A stretch of DNA of 64,000 nt, taken from the NCBI GenBank assembly GCA_029256105.1, contig JAQSYO010000011.1:1-64000 (forward strand), written 5' to 3'. This DNA comes from Herbinix sp. GTDB taxonomy: Bacteria > Bacillota > Clostridia > Lachnospirales > Lachnospiraceae. This document shows, piece after piece, positions 18,103 to 27,755 of the stretch (position 1 is its first letter; each line of letters opens with the position of its first letter). The notes beneath the pieces are model-generated. The model saw only the letters and a list, made by a program, of their open reading frames with translations. It made no database searches and was not told the origin of the DNA. Position numbers and translations under genes: made by a program.

Positions 18103-18636
18103 ATGGAAAGAGCATTGGGAAGTGATAAAAATAGGGGCTTTACCCTAGTCGAGCTAATTGTTGTAATACTAATTGTTGCAATTATCTCTGGAGGAACAAC
18201 TGTAGGGTTTACTGTCATCAATAATAACAACGTTAAGAGCGCGGCAGAGAGATTAACCTTAACCCTTGGAAAAACAAGACAGGAAGCAATCAATAGGGTA
18301 GATGGATCTGTTTGGATGAAGCTATATCAAGACACCGAAGGTACTTATTATTCCTCAATAATATTTAGGGATGGTTCTGTTGAGAAAGTACTGTCAATAC
18401 GTAAAATTGGCGGTTCCTTATTAAAACTATCGGTTAAAAAGAATGATGAAAGTATAGTTTATATCAATACCGTGGCATCAATGAATCCGGCTATCATTAC
18501 AGCATCAGAAGTGCTCTTTCATTTTAAGAAAAGCACCGGCGGTATCCAAGAACCATTTAAAGATATTTATATTGAAGGCTCTGAAACCAAGGATATAATA
18601 CTCATACAGGAAACAGGACGATGCTTTATAAATTGA
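18103..18636 (+). CDS. Minor pilin, GspH-like
   Basis: The 177-aa prepilin has RG before F13, then TLVELIVVILIVAIISGG with Glu at mature position 5 (E17). The globular part is short, like GspH/FimT pseudopilins. AGAGGA precedes the ATG, and it lies 41 bp after the PilX-like gene. It should be a core member of the tip or initiation complex. Confidence 0.85.
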   Translation: MERALGSDKNRGFTLVELIVVILIVAIISGGTTVGFTVINNNNVKSAAERLTLTLGKTRQEAINRVDGSVWMKLYQDTEGTYYSSIIFRDGSVEKVLSIRKIGGSLLKLSVKKNDESIVYINTVASMNPAIITASEVLFHFKKSTGGIQEPFKDIYIEGSETKDIILIQETGRCFIN

Positions 18637-18662
18637 TACTATAGAGACCGGAGGAGGAAGCA

Positions 18663-19331
18663 ATGAAGTCGGAGAAGCGATTCAATAATAAGGGTTATAC
18701 TCTGGTGGAGTTAATTGTTACAATACTGATTACCGGAATGATTGTAACAATGATAATGGTTTTTATCTCGGTCTCCCGAAACAGCTTTGATGCGGTAAAA
18801 AAGGAAGCCGTTCTTCAACAGGAAGCTCAGATGGCAGGCTCTTATATAGGTGATATTGCTATTGAAGCCTCCGAATGCAGTAAGGGAAGTTTTACAATCA
18901 TAAGTGATATTGGTGTTAATAATTACAAGGTATTAAATATTAAAGCACCAGATCCGGATTATGTATCAGGAACACGATATGATTATTATTTCATCATTCT
19001 CTGGGAAGAAAGTACACAGATTCTGCGCTTTTGTAAAGTAAAGGACGATGCGGTACTACAGCCAGATGGTACCTATACCATACCCGATGGGTCAAGTCTA
19101 GTCTTTGAGGCTGGAACAGATACATTGGATTATGAGGCAATGTTGTCATCTGACGGTCTTGATATTATTGGTAATCCTAAGGCATTACTTGCTAAGTATG
19201 TGACCGACATAGACGTAATCTTACCCGATTTAGCAACAAATAAAAGACTCACTCAAATCACATTTCACCTACGCTACCGAGACAAGGAATATATCTTGAC
19301 GAAAAATGTAGCAGGCAGAAACTTGGATTAA
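18663..19331 (+). CDS. Minor pilin, PilW/GspJ-like
   Basis: The 222-aa prepilin has KG before Y12, then TLVELIVTILITGMIVTMIM with Glu at mature position 5 (E16). A GGAGGAGG site gives strong initiation. Length and position after the GspH-like gene fit GspJ/PilW. With the other three it makes the four-member minor pilin set expected for initiating assembly. Confidence 0.85.
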   Translation: MKSEKRFNNKGYTLVELIVTILITGMIVTMIMVFISVSRNSFDAVKKEAVLQQEAQMAGSYIGDIAIEASECSKGSFTIISDIGVNNYKVLNIKAPDPDYVSGTRYDYYFIILWEESTQILRFCKVKDDAVLQPDGTYTIPDGSSLVFEAGTDTLDYEAMLSSDGLDIIGNPKALLAKYVTDIDVILPDLATNKRLTQITFHLRYRDKEYILTKNVAGRNLD

Positions 19332-19361
19332 GGTTGAAGGAATGAGGAAAGGACTGATATT

Positions 19362-22300
19362 ATGAAAAATTGGAAACGGACTACAGCTGGCAGTGCGGTA
19401 GGTATCATCGCAGTTGTATTATTATCATTTGCGTGGATTTCCTGGGATATGCCTTGGGAAAAAGCCTCTGCAGGGGTTGTAAATAGTAGCGGTGTATTTA
19501 CGATTCCTAGTAATACCGGTACTCTTGGAACTAATACAAATCCCTTTGTCGTTCTGGAAATCGTACCAAATGAGAATATGGCTCAATTCGGATATCTGGT
19601 CGATGGGCAGGAACCGATTGATCTATTTGCTGCCATGACTCATGAGGCCAATAATACGATTGTTACGGATGCACTTAGTAACTATATGACAGTAACACTG
19701 GTGGATAGCGATGTGATGAAACAGGAATTTATCACTGCAATTACGAATCAGGAATGGGTAAATTATTACTGGAACTATTATGTTAATGCGAATCAATATG
19801 GTTATTATGAAAAATTGACGGATAACAATGGTGATTATAATATAACGGTTAACTTAAAGACGATTAAAGACCCGGTTACCTTAATCGATAAGATAATATA
19901 TGAATATAGTCTACTCTCTGTCCAAGAAGGTACGGGAAGTTACAATTGGGTTGGTTATCCTTATGAAGAAAGTAAAAATGTAACAGATACTACCAAATAC
20001 AAAAATGTTGTACTGTCGGACAGTCAGTTGAATGCAAGTGCAGAAGGCTTGCAGAAAATATATGGCTTCAAGGAAAATGCGCAAGTATACAGCGCTTATG
20101 AAGGAAAAAAAATTAATAATGAATTATTTAAAAAATATGCGTTGGGACTTGCTTATAAGGATATCGATTTCGCCAAAGGAGAGGACAGTGCGGCCTACGA
20201 ATTCATCGGTTGGTACCGTGAGCCGGAATGTGTAAATCCCTTTAATGAGTCGGAAAAGATTACTTCAGACATTACGCTATATGCCAAGTGGAAGACGAAA
20301 TATAGCGATGCAACATCACCACTATATACAATAAACTTTGATGTTAATGCAGGAGCTGAGGAAGTGCTTCATGTACCAGATAAGATTGAATATCTTAATA
20401 AGGATGATTTTACAAAAGAACCGGACAATATTCCATTACGAAAGGGATATGTGTTTACTGGTTGGTATAAGGAAGTAGATTGTACTACTAAATATGATTT
20501 TACGAAAGCGGTTACTGCAAGTACTACTCTATATGCTGGATGGAAAGCACTTCCGGAGAAGACTTACACGATTCGTTTTAATTCGAATGCAGGCATCGGA
20601 AATGATGCGATGGTAACAAATCTGCCGGCAGCGGTTGCAAATGTACGTAGGAATGGAAGAACTTCTGATTTTACAGTAGTGGAGCCAGTAACAGTACCTA
20701 ATAGGACAGGGTATCTCTTTGCTGGATGGTACTGGAACACGACTTGTACGAATCCCTTTCACTTTGATGCGTCGATTCCTGATGAGGTTATGACAGACAA
20801 TATTGATCTTTATGCCCGTTGGGTTTCTTCCTCCTCATCGGTCAGCTATAAGGTTACCTTTTCCGGTAATAGACCTAAGAATGCGGTTTCTACTGTACAA
20901 GGTTTACCAAAGTCAATTACGAGTCTTACATATAATGCCTCGCTGCAGGGTATCTTCCCTGCGGATACTCCGTCGCTTCAAGGGAATATTACACAAAAAC
21001 TGAAAAACTACCAGGTTAAAGTAATTACTTTGACACCACGTGATTTAAAAGATCAGACAGCGAATCTGGCACTCATTGACCGAGCGAATCTGATTATAAT
21101 GAATGAGACCTGTGAAAATCAGCTGAAGACCTTCTGGTCAAGGTACCGGAATAAGGAACTCTTCTCTAAGGATGATGCTAAGTATGATATCACTGCAACG
21201 AAATTTACAGGTAATGACTTAACCTGGGCTACAACACTTCGACTCTTGAATAAACTTACCGGCGTGAATAGTACGGTTATGTGTCCGGTGATTTATGATT
21301 ACAATATATATCAATCGGTAATTGAAAGTACAGATGCTACTGTTAAAAAATCGATCGGATTTTCCTCAATCTTTAGTGATTCAACGACCTTTACTATCAG
21401 TAATGTGAATGGTTATAGCAGCAATGTTTATAAGCTCTATCTGATGACACAGCAGTTGAATCCAATTACTTTATATAATGCTTATTTAAAAGACGCAGCA
21501 TCAGCGAAGCTTGATACATTGGGAAACTTTTTGGGAGGAGCAAGTTGGAGTAGCGATGCGAAACGATACTGGAATAAATATACCTTGCTGCCCTATGATG
21601 TAATCCCTTCCTCCGACTGGGATATCACAGCGACTGACTTCCGCTCGAATGCTCTTGAGGTAATTGGTTTTGATCGGGATTATACCGTTTCTGCGGGACA
21701 GGGTTCGATTAATAACCGTGTATTTCTTTATCAGGGTTCTTCGAGTGTAGTTGACGGTTTTATGTCTCCACAATTACCTAGTGTGGGTGCGGAGGAACTG
21801 AATCGCTACTTTTACCCTGGTAGAGCGGATCTTCCGGAACGTTATACAACAGCGGATGGCATATATTATATGCTACATAACAGTGAACTGTATAAGAACT
21901 TTAGTAAAAATTTAAATATCATGGAAATTGAACCTTCGGATTCCTTTAAGAAAAGTAATTTTTGGTTCTGGTATATCAGCCGTTATGTACCTAACTTTAC
22001 AGGCATATTCAACGTTACAATGAAGAATTCCTCCGAATTTATCGGTGATATTGATAATCTTAACAGCAAATATGATGTAATATACCTTGGAGCAGATATA
22101 AGCAGCCTTGTTACCGATCTAATGCCCAATTCGGTAACGAACAAAACAGCGGCAAAGAACGAAGTCATAACAATTCAGACAGCACAGACGATGAGTTCAA
22201 ATTACCAACTGAGAACACTTACACCGCAGGTGATAACTACTTATGAGACCAGTGCTACACCACAAACCGGATATGCGACTGTTGCTGGTAGCAATAAGGC

Positions 22301-25295
22301 TGTGATTGCCTTTAATCAAGGAGTTCCGTATGTTATATATTCGAATATCGGTACAGATAAAAGCTGGCTAAATCTTCAGGTGTATTATAAAACAACGAGC
22401 AATGTAAATAATGCTGTTTATTCCTATAAGAATGGTAGCAACACCATATATTTTAGCGATCTATATGTTTACAGTAGCGCATATCCTCAGATCTCCTCTA
22501 AATTTCAAGTAACGAATAGTGGAGAATTTAGGAATGTAAAAAATAGCAATAGTAGAGGAGCTATCGTATTAAATGATTACTATCTAAAGACTATTAATAC
22601 CACTATCTACACGGAAACCTGGGTAAATCGTAATTCCGGTACAAATGTTGTAAAAGGAGATGCAATACGTTTCACAAGCAATAGTGGTGGTACCTATAAG
22701 ATAGGAGGACCTTATGCCTATGCCCATGTCGGTGTTGAGGTGACCGGCAAGAATACCCGAAGGGGAAGCTTTAATAACGTGACGGATACGATAGACCAGT
22801 ATCTTTATTCAGGCAATGACTTATCCCGAGCCAAGCTTAACCATCTGCTAGAGTTTGCGAAAGCAGGTTACCCCATTATACTTAGTAGGGAGATCTTTGA
22901 TAGTAGCGGGGATATCAATACCTATAGTATTGATAAAGCCTCCAATATTTACAATCTGATTCAGAAGCTTACGACCGACATACAATATACACCCTCTTGT
23001 TTCCTGGAACAGGACACACTCCGAGATGATGAATTTATTGATGCCTTGAACAATAAGAACTTTAAATTAGTGGTTCTGGAAAAACCGGTAGAATATGTTG
23101 ATAAAACAAATACCGCATATCAGAGTAAGACAGAGGATAAGATCTATATCAATGGTGCAGAGGATGGAAGTGATCGTAATATTGATGAAAAGAACCTTGA
23201 TTTCACAATTAAAATTGACACAGCAAACACAGGATATTATGAAGTAAGGCTTTATATTGACACGAATGCAGATGGTAAATTTAGTGAGACTGAGGAAAAG
23301 CTGGACTCCCTTGAGATAGAGAATACGCTCACCCTGAAAACCGTCAGAGTGAATCGCTTGCAAGGCGGACAGACGTATCATCTCGTAAGACAAATCAAGG
23401 ATTATGTTGGAGCAATCCCATGGAAGCTTGAAATTGTTGATGGAAATAATCCACTAATCCGAGACGAAATAATTGGTCAGTGTGCGATTAAAGTAACAGC
23501 TAAGACGAAACTTAAGGTACTGCAGATTATTTCTGATGGTATCAGTAGCAGCAGCTATATGCCTACCGTTTATTTTCCTACAACGGAGGATATTGACAGA
23601 GCAAAGAGCTTGAATGGGAACAAAGATATTACGGATATTGGAGTAAATAAAGATACCTATTTTACCAATACGATTAAATTAGTTAATTCGAATACCTATA
23701 TAAAGCCAGAAAGTGCTGACAATGAGGAGACTAGAACAACAAAGAAGAATATCATTGCTAATGCAGGCTGGTTCTATTATTATACGAAAATACTGAAAGA
23801 ATTTGAGGTTGAATTTTATCGTCTATCCGTTACTCAATTTTCCACCCTTGCCTCCACCGGAGTAATTGCGGGGGATTCCACCAATTATCTTAAAAATGGC
23901 AAATGCACTTACTTAAAGGATAAAGGCATTAATATGCTAATTCTCGGTTATGCAGACTGTTATTCAGATATTACAAATACTAAGGCACTTCAGTTGATTG
24001 ATAATTTTATTAGTGCTGGTAATACCACCTTGTTTACCCATGACACCACCTCCTTTGTAAATCTGAGCTCTAAGCCAGGAACCTTTAGTGATGTGTACTG
24101 GGGTTATAATATTAACCAATATTTTCGTAAGTTATTAGGTATGGATCGTTTTGGAGTAATGGATAATAAAGGAGTGATTGCAAATTTAACCAATGCCGCT
24201 GACAAACCGTATAAGGTCAATACCTTGCAATCGGCAAATTCCTTTTACACAGCAACTGGAACTAATGTTGGCACCCGTGCTCTGACTCAAGGTATGAGCA
24301 ATGTTACAGTAGGCCAGGATGGAGCACGTGTCACCAGCGCTACCAAAGCAAATGATGGTCAGATTGTAACTTATCCCTATCTGATTCCCGACAACTTAAC
24401 CGTTGCAAGTACTCATTCCCAGTATTATCAGCTGGATATGGAAGCGGATGATATTGTTGTATGGTATTGCCTTGATGGAACCAATAATTTTTATAAAACG
24501 GATAATGATGTACGAAATAATTATTATATTTATAACAGGGGGAATATCACTTATTCCGGAGTTGGTCATTCCGGAGGTCTGTCCGACAATGAGCGAATGC
24601 TGTTTGTAAACACAATGATTGCTGCCTACTCAGCAGGTACCGTTCCTTCTGAGCCGGTTATAACAAACAAGGACAAATCCTCCGAAGACAATATGACGGA
24701 TTATCTCTATGTGGATTATGATGCATCTCTCAGTGTTGATGAGGCTATGCCCTTTGGTGCAGAGATTTATTCTTATATGAATGGCACGGATACTATTTAT
24801 ACCAAGAGAATATACTTTACCCTGAAGAACTACAGTATCATCATGAATAAAAAAATGACAATGCATTATTATCCTGTCATAACTACAACTACGCCTACAG
24901 GAACAGTAAAAAAGGTATTAACGGAGTATCCGCTTATTTTAGCTACTCATGATTATGACAGTGAAACGAATGTAGGTACAGTAGTAGCAAATGATACATT
25001 CCCATACAAACAGACCTTTAGTGACGGTACCCAGAGTTTGATTAATCTTACGGGTGGACTGGTAGAGTCTACCTATGAGTATTATGTCGATGTTCCTATT
25101 TCTGATAACTATTATAAGAATTTGATTACCGGAAATTCGGATCAATTAGAGAATTTTGCGTTGAATTCTAACAGTAAATTTGAGGTTCAATTTCAAGTTA
25201 TTATGCGATATGGAAAAGAAGAAGCAGAGAATGAGCCGTTAGTTGGTATACGAAATGCAGTATTTATGAAAAGAGGTATGTTTACGTTAGATTAA
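19362..25295 (+). CDS. Giant secreted protein of the pilus operon (DUF5057-like, InlB-type repeats)
   Basis: The 1977-aa product starts with a signal peptide or N-terminal anchor (GSAVGIIAVVLLSFAWISW, residues 11-29) and has no C-terminal anchor or LPXTG motif. Three Listeria-Bacteroides (InlB B) repeats with GWY...LYA(K/G/R)W lie at about 281-312, 366-395 and 449-485. The phrase VLEIVPNE near 65 recurs as IMEIEPSD near 855 and VLQIISDG near 1385, suggesting three related modules, as I recall for DUF5057 proteins. It is co-transcribed with the pilins and followed by the operon terminator, so a pilus-tip or surface adhesin role (PilY1 analogue) is inferred, not shown. Confidence 0.75.
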   Translation: MKNWKRTTAGSAVGIIAVVLLSFAWISWDMPWEKASAGVVNSSGVFTIPSNTGTLGTNTNPFVVLEIVPNENMAQFGYLVDGQEPIDLFAAMTHEANNTIVTDALSNYMTVTLVDSDVMKQEFITAITNQEWVNYYWNYYVNANQYGYYEKLTDNNGDYNITVNLKTIKDPVTLIDKIIYEYSLLSVQEGTGSYNWVGYPYEESKNVTDTTKYKNVVLSDSQLNASAEGLQKIYGFKENAQVYSAYEGKKINNELFKKYALGLAYKDIDFAKGEDSAAYEFIGWYREPECVNPFNESEKITSDITLYAKWKTKYSDATSPLYTINFDVNAGAEEVLHVPDKIEYLNKDDFTKEPDNIPLRKGYVFTGWYKEVDCTTKYDFTKAVTASTTLYAGWKALPEKTYTIRFNSNAGIGNDAMVTNLPAAVANVRRNGRTSDFTVVEPVTVPNRTGYLFAGWYWNTTCTNPFHFDASIPDEVMTDNIDLYARWVSSSSSVSYKVTFSGNRPKNAVSTVQGLPKSITSLTYNASLQGIFPADTPSLQGNITQKLKNYQVKVITLTPRDLKDQTANLALIDRANLIIMNETCENQLKTFWSRYRNKELFSKDDAKYDITATKFTGNDLTWATTLRLLNKLTGVNSTVMCPVIYDYNIYQSVIESTDATVKKSIGFSSIFSDSTTFTISNVNGYSSNVYKLYLMTQQLNPITLYNAYLKDAASAKLDTLGNFLGGASWSSDAKRYWNKYTLLPYDVIPSSDWDITATDFRSNALEVIGFDRDYTVSAGQGSINNRVFLYQGSSSVVDGFMSPQLPSVGAEELNRYFYPGRADLPERYTTADGIYYMLHNSELYKNFSKNLNIMEIEPSDSFKKSNFWFWYISRYVPNFTGIFNVTMKNSSEFIGDIDNLNSKYDVIYLGADISSLVTDLMPNSVTNKTAAKNEVITIQTAQTMSSNYQLRTLTPQVITTYETSATPQTGYATVAGSNKAVIAFNQGVPYVIYSNIGTDKSWLNLQVYYKTTSNVNNAVYSYKNGSNTIYFSDLYVYSSAYPQISSKFQVTNSGEFRNVKNSNSRGAIVLNDYYLKTINTTIYTETWVNRNSGTNVVKGDAIRFTSNSGGTYKIGGPYAYAHVGVEVTGKNTRRGSFNNVTDTIDQYLYSGNDLSRAKLNHLLEFAKAGYPIILSREIFDSSGDINTYSIDKASNIYNLIQKLTTDIQYTPSCFLEQDTLRDDEFIDALNNKNFKLVVLEKPVEYVDKTNTAYQSKTEDKIYINGAEDGSDRNIDEKNLDFTIKIDTANTGYYEVRLYIDTNADGKFSETEEKLDSLEIENTLTLKTVRVNRLQGGQTYHLVRQIKDYVGAIPWKLEIVDGNNPLIRDEIIGQCAIKVTAKTKLKVLQIISDGISSSSYMPTVYFPTTEDIDRAKSLNGNKDITDIGVNKDTYFTNTIKLVNSNTYIKPESADNEETRTTKKNIIANAGWFYYYTKILKEFEVEFYRLSVTQFSTLASTGVIAGDSTNYLKNGKCTYLKDKGINMLILGYADCYSDITNTKALQLIDNFISAGNTTLFTHDTTSFVNLSSKPGTFSDVYWGYNINQYFRKLLGMDRFGVMDNKGVIANLTNAADKPYKVNTLQSANSFYTATGTNVGTRALTQGMSNVTVGQDGARVTSATKANDGQIVTYPYLIPDNLTVASTHSQYYQLDMEADDIVVWYCLDGTNNFYKTDNDVRNNYYIYNRGNITYSGVGHSGGLSDNERMLFVNTMIAAYSAGTVPSEPVITNKDKSSEDNMTDYLYVDYDASLSVDEAMPFGAEIYSYMNGTDTIYTKRIYFTLKNYSIIMNKKMTMHYYPVITTTTPTGTVKKVLTEYPLILATHDYDSETNVGTVVANDTFPYKQTFSDGTQSLINLTGGLVESTYEYYVDVPISDNYYKNLITGNSDQLENFALNSNSKFEVQFQVIMRYGKEEAENEPLVGIRNAVFMKRGMFTLD

Positions 25296-25322
25296 TAGCG
25301 GATTATGAGTATATAACAACAG

Positions 25323-25371
25323 AAATCGGAGACTTGGCACTGATTAGTTATACGCCGAGCTCCGATTTTTA
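25323..25371 (+). terminator. Terminator of the pilus operon
   Basis: AAATCGGAG (25323-25331) pairs with CTCCGATTT (25360-25368) and is followed by T-rich sequence. The loop is long (28 nt) with some internal pairing. Confidence 0.75.
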
Positions 25372-25553
25372 AGATTAGAGCGGTTGTAGGTGAAATAGCT
25401 GAGTTAGGTTTCATTCTGATTTTTATTGTTCGACTTTTTGTTCATTTTGGAGGGTATATTTATTCCTGCTAGATTAATTTAACAAATAGTGTTATAATAA
25501 TTTTTCGTATATGGGCATAATCAAAACGAAGGATGATGTTGTTGGAGGCATTG

Positions 25554-25988
25554 ATGAATAAAGAAATAATAACAAAATTAACATATTTGTTTAAAAAAGT
25601 AGTGAACAGGGAAACAATAGCTTATGGTATCTCAGGTGTCCTTACCACTATTGTGAATTTTATAAGTTATGATGGTTTGTATCGGTTGGGATTACCTAAT
25701 TTAACTGCCAATGCAGCTGCTTGGGTTATTGCGGTAACCTTTGCTTATATTGTAAATAAGAAAAATGTATTTTTATCAAAAAGTAATAGTTTAAAGGATG
25801 AGGTTTCTAAGTTAAGTAAATTCTTTGGAGCCAGATTAATAACCCTCGGAGTGGAACAAGCCGGAATGTACATATTTATTGACCGGTTAGGGTATCACCG
25901 TCTTTTAGTAAAAGCATGTGTAGCGGTATTTGTCATAGTATTAAACTATATATTTAGCAAGCTTTTTATCTTTAACAAGAGAAATTAG
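25554..25988 (+). CDS. GtrA family membrane protein
   Basis: The 144-aa protein has four predicted membrane helices and the GtrA family pattern (ETIAYGISGVLTTIVNF near the start, FAYIVNKKNVF in the middle, FIFNKRN at the end). GtrA proteins are thought to help move lipid-linked sugars across the membrane. The ATG at 25554 is preferred over one at 25533 because GGAGG lies five bases before it. There is no glycosyltransferase beside it, so the partner is unknown. Confidence 0.85.
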   Translation: MNKEIITKLTYLFKKVVNRETIAYGISGVLTTIVNFISYDGLYRLGLPNLTANAAAWVIAVTFAYIVNKKNVFLSKSNSLKDEVSKLSKFFGARLITLGVEQAGMYIFIDRLGYHRLLVKACVAVFVIVLNYIFSKLFIFNKRN

Positions 25989-26107
25989 TTTTATTTTAAC
26001 ATGTAAAATAGATAATATGAGTAGGAGAAATTAGTTAATATCATCAAGATAAGTAATTTAGTATTAGCAAGATAGAATAGTTAATAAGGACTTGAAAAAC
26101 AGGTTAA

Positions 26108-26275
26108 TACTTACAAGAAAAATTGTTTTATATCAATAAGAAAAATTGTTTGTTCAACAAGAATATTGTTTGTATCAACAAGAAAAATTGTTTATATCAA
26201 CAAGAAAAATTTTCCGAATTAACAAAAAAATTGTTTGTATCAACAAGTAAAAATTTTTAATATCAACAAAACAAT
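26108..26275. repeat. Degenerate 21-22-bp repeats in a 530-bp spacer
   Basis: About seven imperfect copies of TATCAACAAGAAAAATTGTTT follow each other between the GtrA gene and its terminator. Each holds a small dyad (ACAA...TTGT). No gene was found in 25989-26518. Confidence 0.75.
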
Positions 26276-26381
26276 GTTTTAGATTAACCGAACTAAATAA
26301 TTTTCTATTATCAAGAATAAAGGTTCTCTATATGATAAGACCTGATGAGTTGTCAGATTGGCGATAAGTCATATATAATAC

Positions 26382-26416
26382 AGGCCCGATATTTGTTATA
26401 AATATCGAGCCTATTA
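26382..26416 (+). terminator. Rho-independent terminator
   Basis: AGGCCCGATATTT (26382-26394) pairs with AAATATCGAGCCT (26400-26412) with one mismatch and a 5-nt loop. It sits far downstream of the GtrA gene and shields the methyltransferase gene. Confidence 0.75.
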
Positions 26417-26518
26417 TTATGGAGCTTAGCATTTGCAATATTATGAAATTATGATATAACTAAAGATAGTATATAACGAGTTGATTTATTTAACTTTAGA
26501 GTAATGGAGGAAACTAAT

Positions 26519-27727
26519 ATGAGCCAGACAAAGGCAATCGTTAAGATAAAAAAGGGTGAAGGAAGAAGCTTAAAAAGTGGTGGACTATGGATTTATGACA
26601 ATGAGATAGATAAGATAACCGGAGAATTTGAGAATGGTGATCTGGTATATGTGCATGACTTTGATGATTTTTATCTTGGTTATGGATTTATTAATACGAA
26701 TTCAAAGATAACGGTCCGAGTAATGACAAGAGTGAAAGGTCAAGAGATTGATCATAATTTTCTTGCGATGCGAGTAAAAGCAGCTTGGGATTATCGCAAG
26801 ACAACGGTAGACACAGATAGTTGCCGTATCATCTTTGGTGAGGCGGATTTCCTACCTGGTTTGGTAATCGATAAATTTTCTGATATCTTAGTAGTGCAAT
26901 CACTTGCACTAGGAATTGACCGAATGAAAAACGATATAATTATGATATTAAAGGAACTTCTTGCGAAGGATGGAATTAAAATTCGTGGCGTTTTTGAGCG
27001 AAGTGATGCCAAGGTTCGTAGTAATGAAGGAATGGAACGAATCAAGGGTTTTATTGGTGAACCCTTTGACACGAAAGTTGAAATTGTAGAAAACGGTGTA
27101 AAATATATGGTTGATGTTGCGGAAGGACAGAAAACAGGGTTTTTCTTAGACCAGAAGTATAACCGTGCAGCTGTTGCAAAGCTCTGTAAGGGAGCAAGGG
27201 TACTTGATTGCTTTACACATACCGGCTCCTTTGCTTTAAATGCTGGTAAAGGTGGTGCAAGAGAAGTTATTGGAGTAGATGCTTCCGAATTGGGTGTTGC
27301 TCAAGCAACTGAAAATTCTGCACTGAACGGATTATCAGATACAGTGAAGTTTATTACAGCAGATGTTTTTGATTTGCTTCCGGAATATGAGAAGTCAGGA
27401 GAACTATTTGATGTTGTTATTCTTGATCCTCCTGCTTTTACTAAATCTAAGAATTCTGTAAAGAATGCAATCAAAGGTTACCGTGAGATTAACTTAAGAG
27501 CGATGAAGCTTGTGAAGGATGGGGGGTATCTTGCTACTTGTTCCTGCTCCCATTTTATGAATCCGGATTTATTTGCAGAAACTATTGGACAGGCAGCAAA
27601 GAATGTGAAAAAGAGAATTCGTCAAGTAGAATACCGCACACAGGCGCCGGATCATCCAATCCTTTGGGCAGCAGAGGAATCCTATTATTTGAAATTCTTT
27701 ATCTTTCAGGTGATTAATGAGAAGTAA
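26519..27727 (+). CDS. Class I rRNA large-subunit methyltransferase (RlmI/RlmK-like)
   Basis: The 402-aa protein has an N-terminal PUA domain (about 1-75) and a Rossmann methyltransferase domain with SAM-binding VLDCFTHTGSFAL (near 232) and the catalytic block DVVILDPPAFTKS (near 298), plus SCSHFM near 340. This is the layout of the COG1092 family that methylates cytosine-5 in 23S rRNA. The ATG at 26519 is chosen because GGAGG lies nine bases before it; the in-frame ATG at 26504 overlaps that site. folC follows after 28 bp and may be co-transcribed. Confidence 0.9.
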   Translation: MSQTKAIVKIKKGEGRSLKSGGLWIYDNEIDKITGEFENGDLVYVHDFDDFYLGYGFINTNSKITVRVMTRVKGQEIDHNFLAMRVKAAWDYRKTTVDTDSCRIIFGEADFLPGLVIDKFSDILVVQSLALGIDRMKNDIIMILKELLAKDGIKIRGVFERSDAKVRSNEGMERIKGFIGEPFDTKVEIVENGVKYMVDVAEGQKTGFFLDQKYNRAAVAKLCKGARVLDCFTHTGSFALNAGKGGAREVIGVDASELGVAQATENSALNGLSDTVKFITADVFDLLPEYEKSGELFDVVILDPPAFTKSKNSVKNAIKGYREINLRAMKLVKDGGYLATCSCSHFMNPDLFAETIGQAAKNVKKRIRQVEYRTQAPDHPILWAAEESYYLKFFIFQVINEK

Positions 27728-27755
27728 AAGTTTTTAATACAGTGGAGTGAATATT

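Noticed and set aside
20529-20762. Minus-strand frames inside the giant pilus gene
   Set aside because: They are shadows of a long, well-supported gene with domain matches on the plus strand.
26108-26275. Possible CRISPR array
   Set aside because: Repeats are degenerate and abut each other; there are no spacers of constant length.
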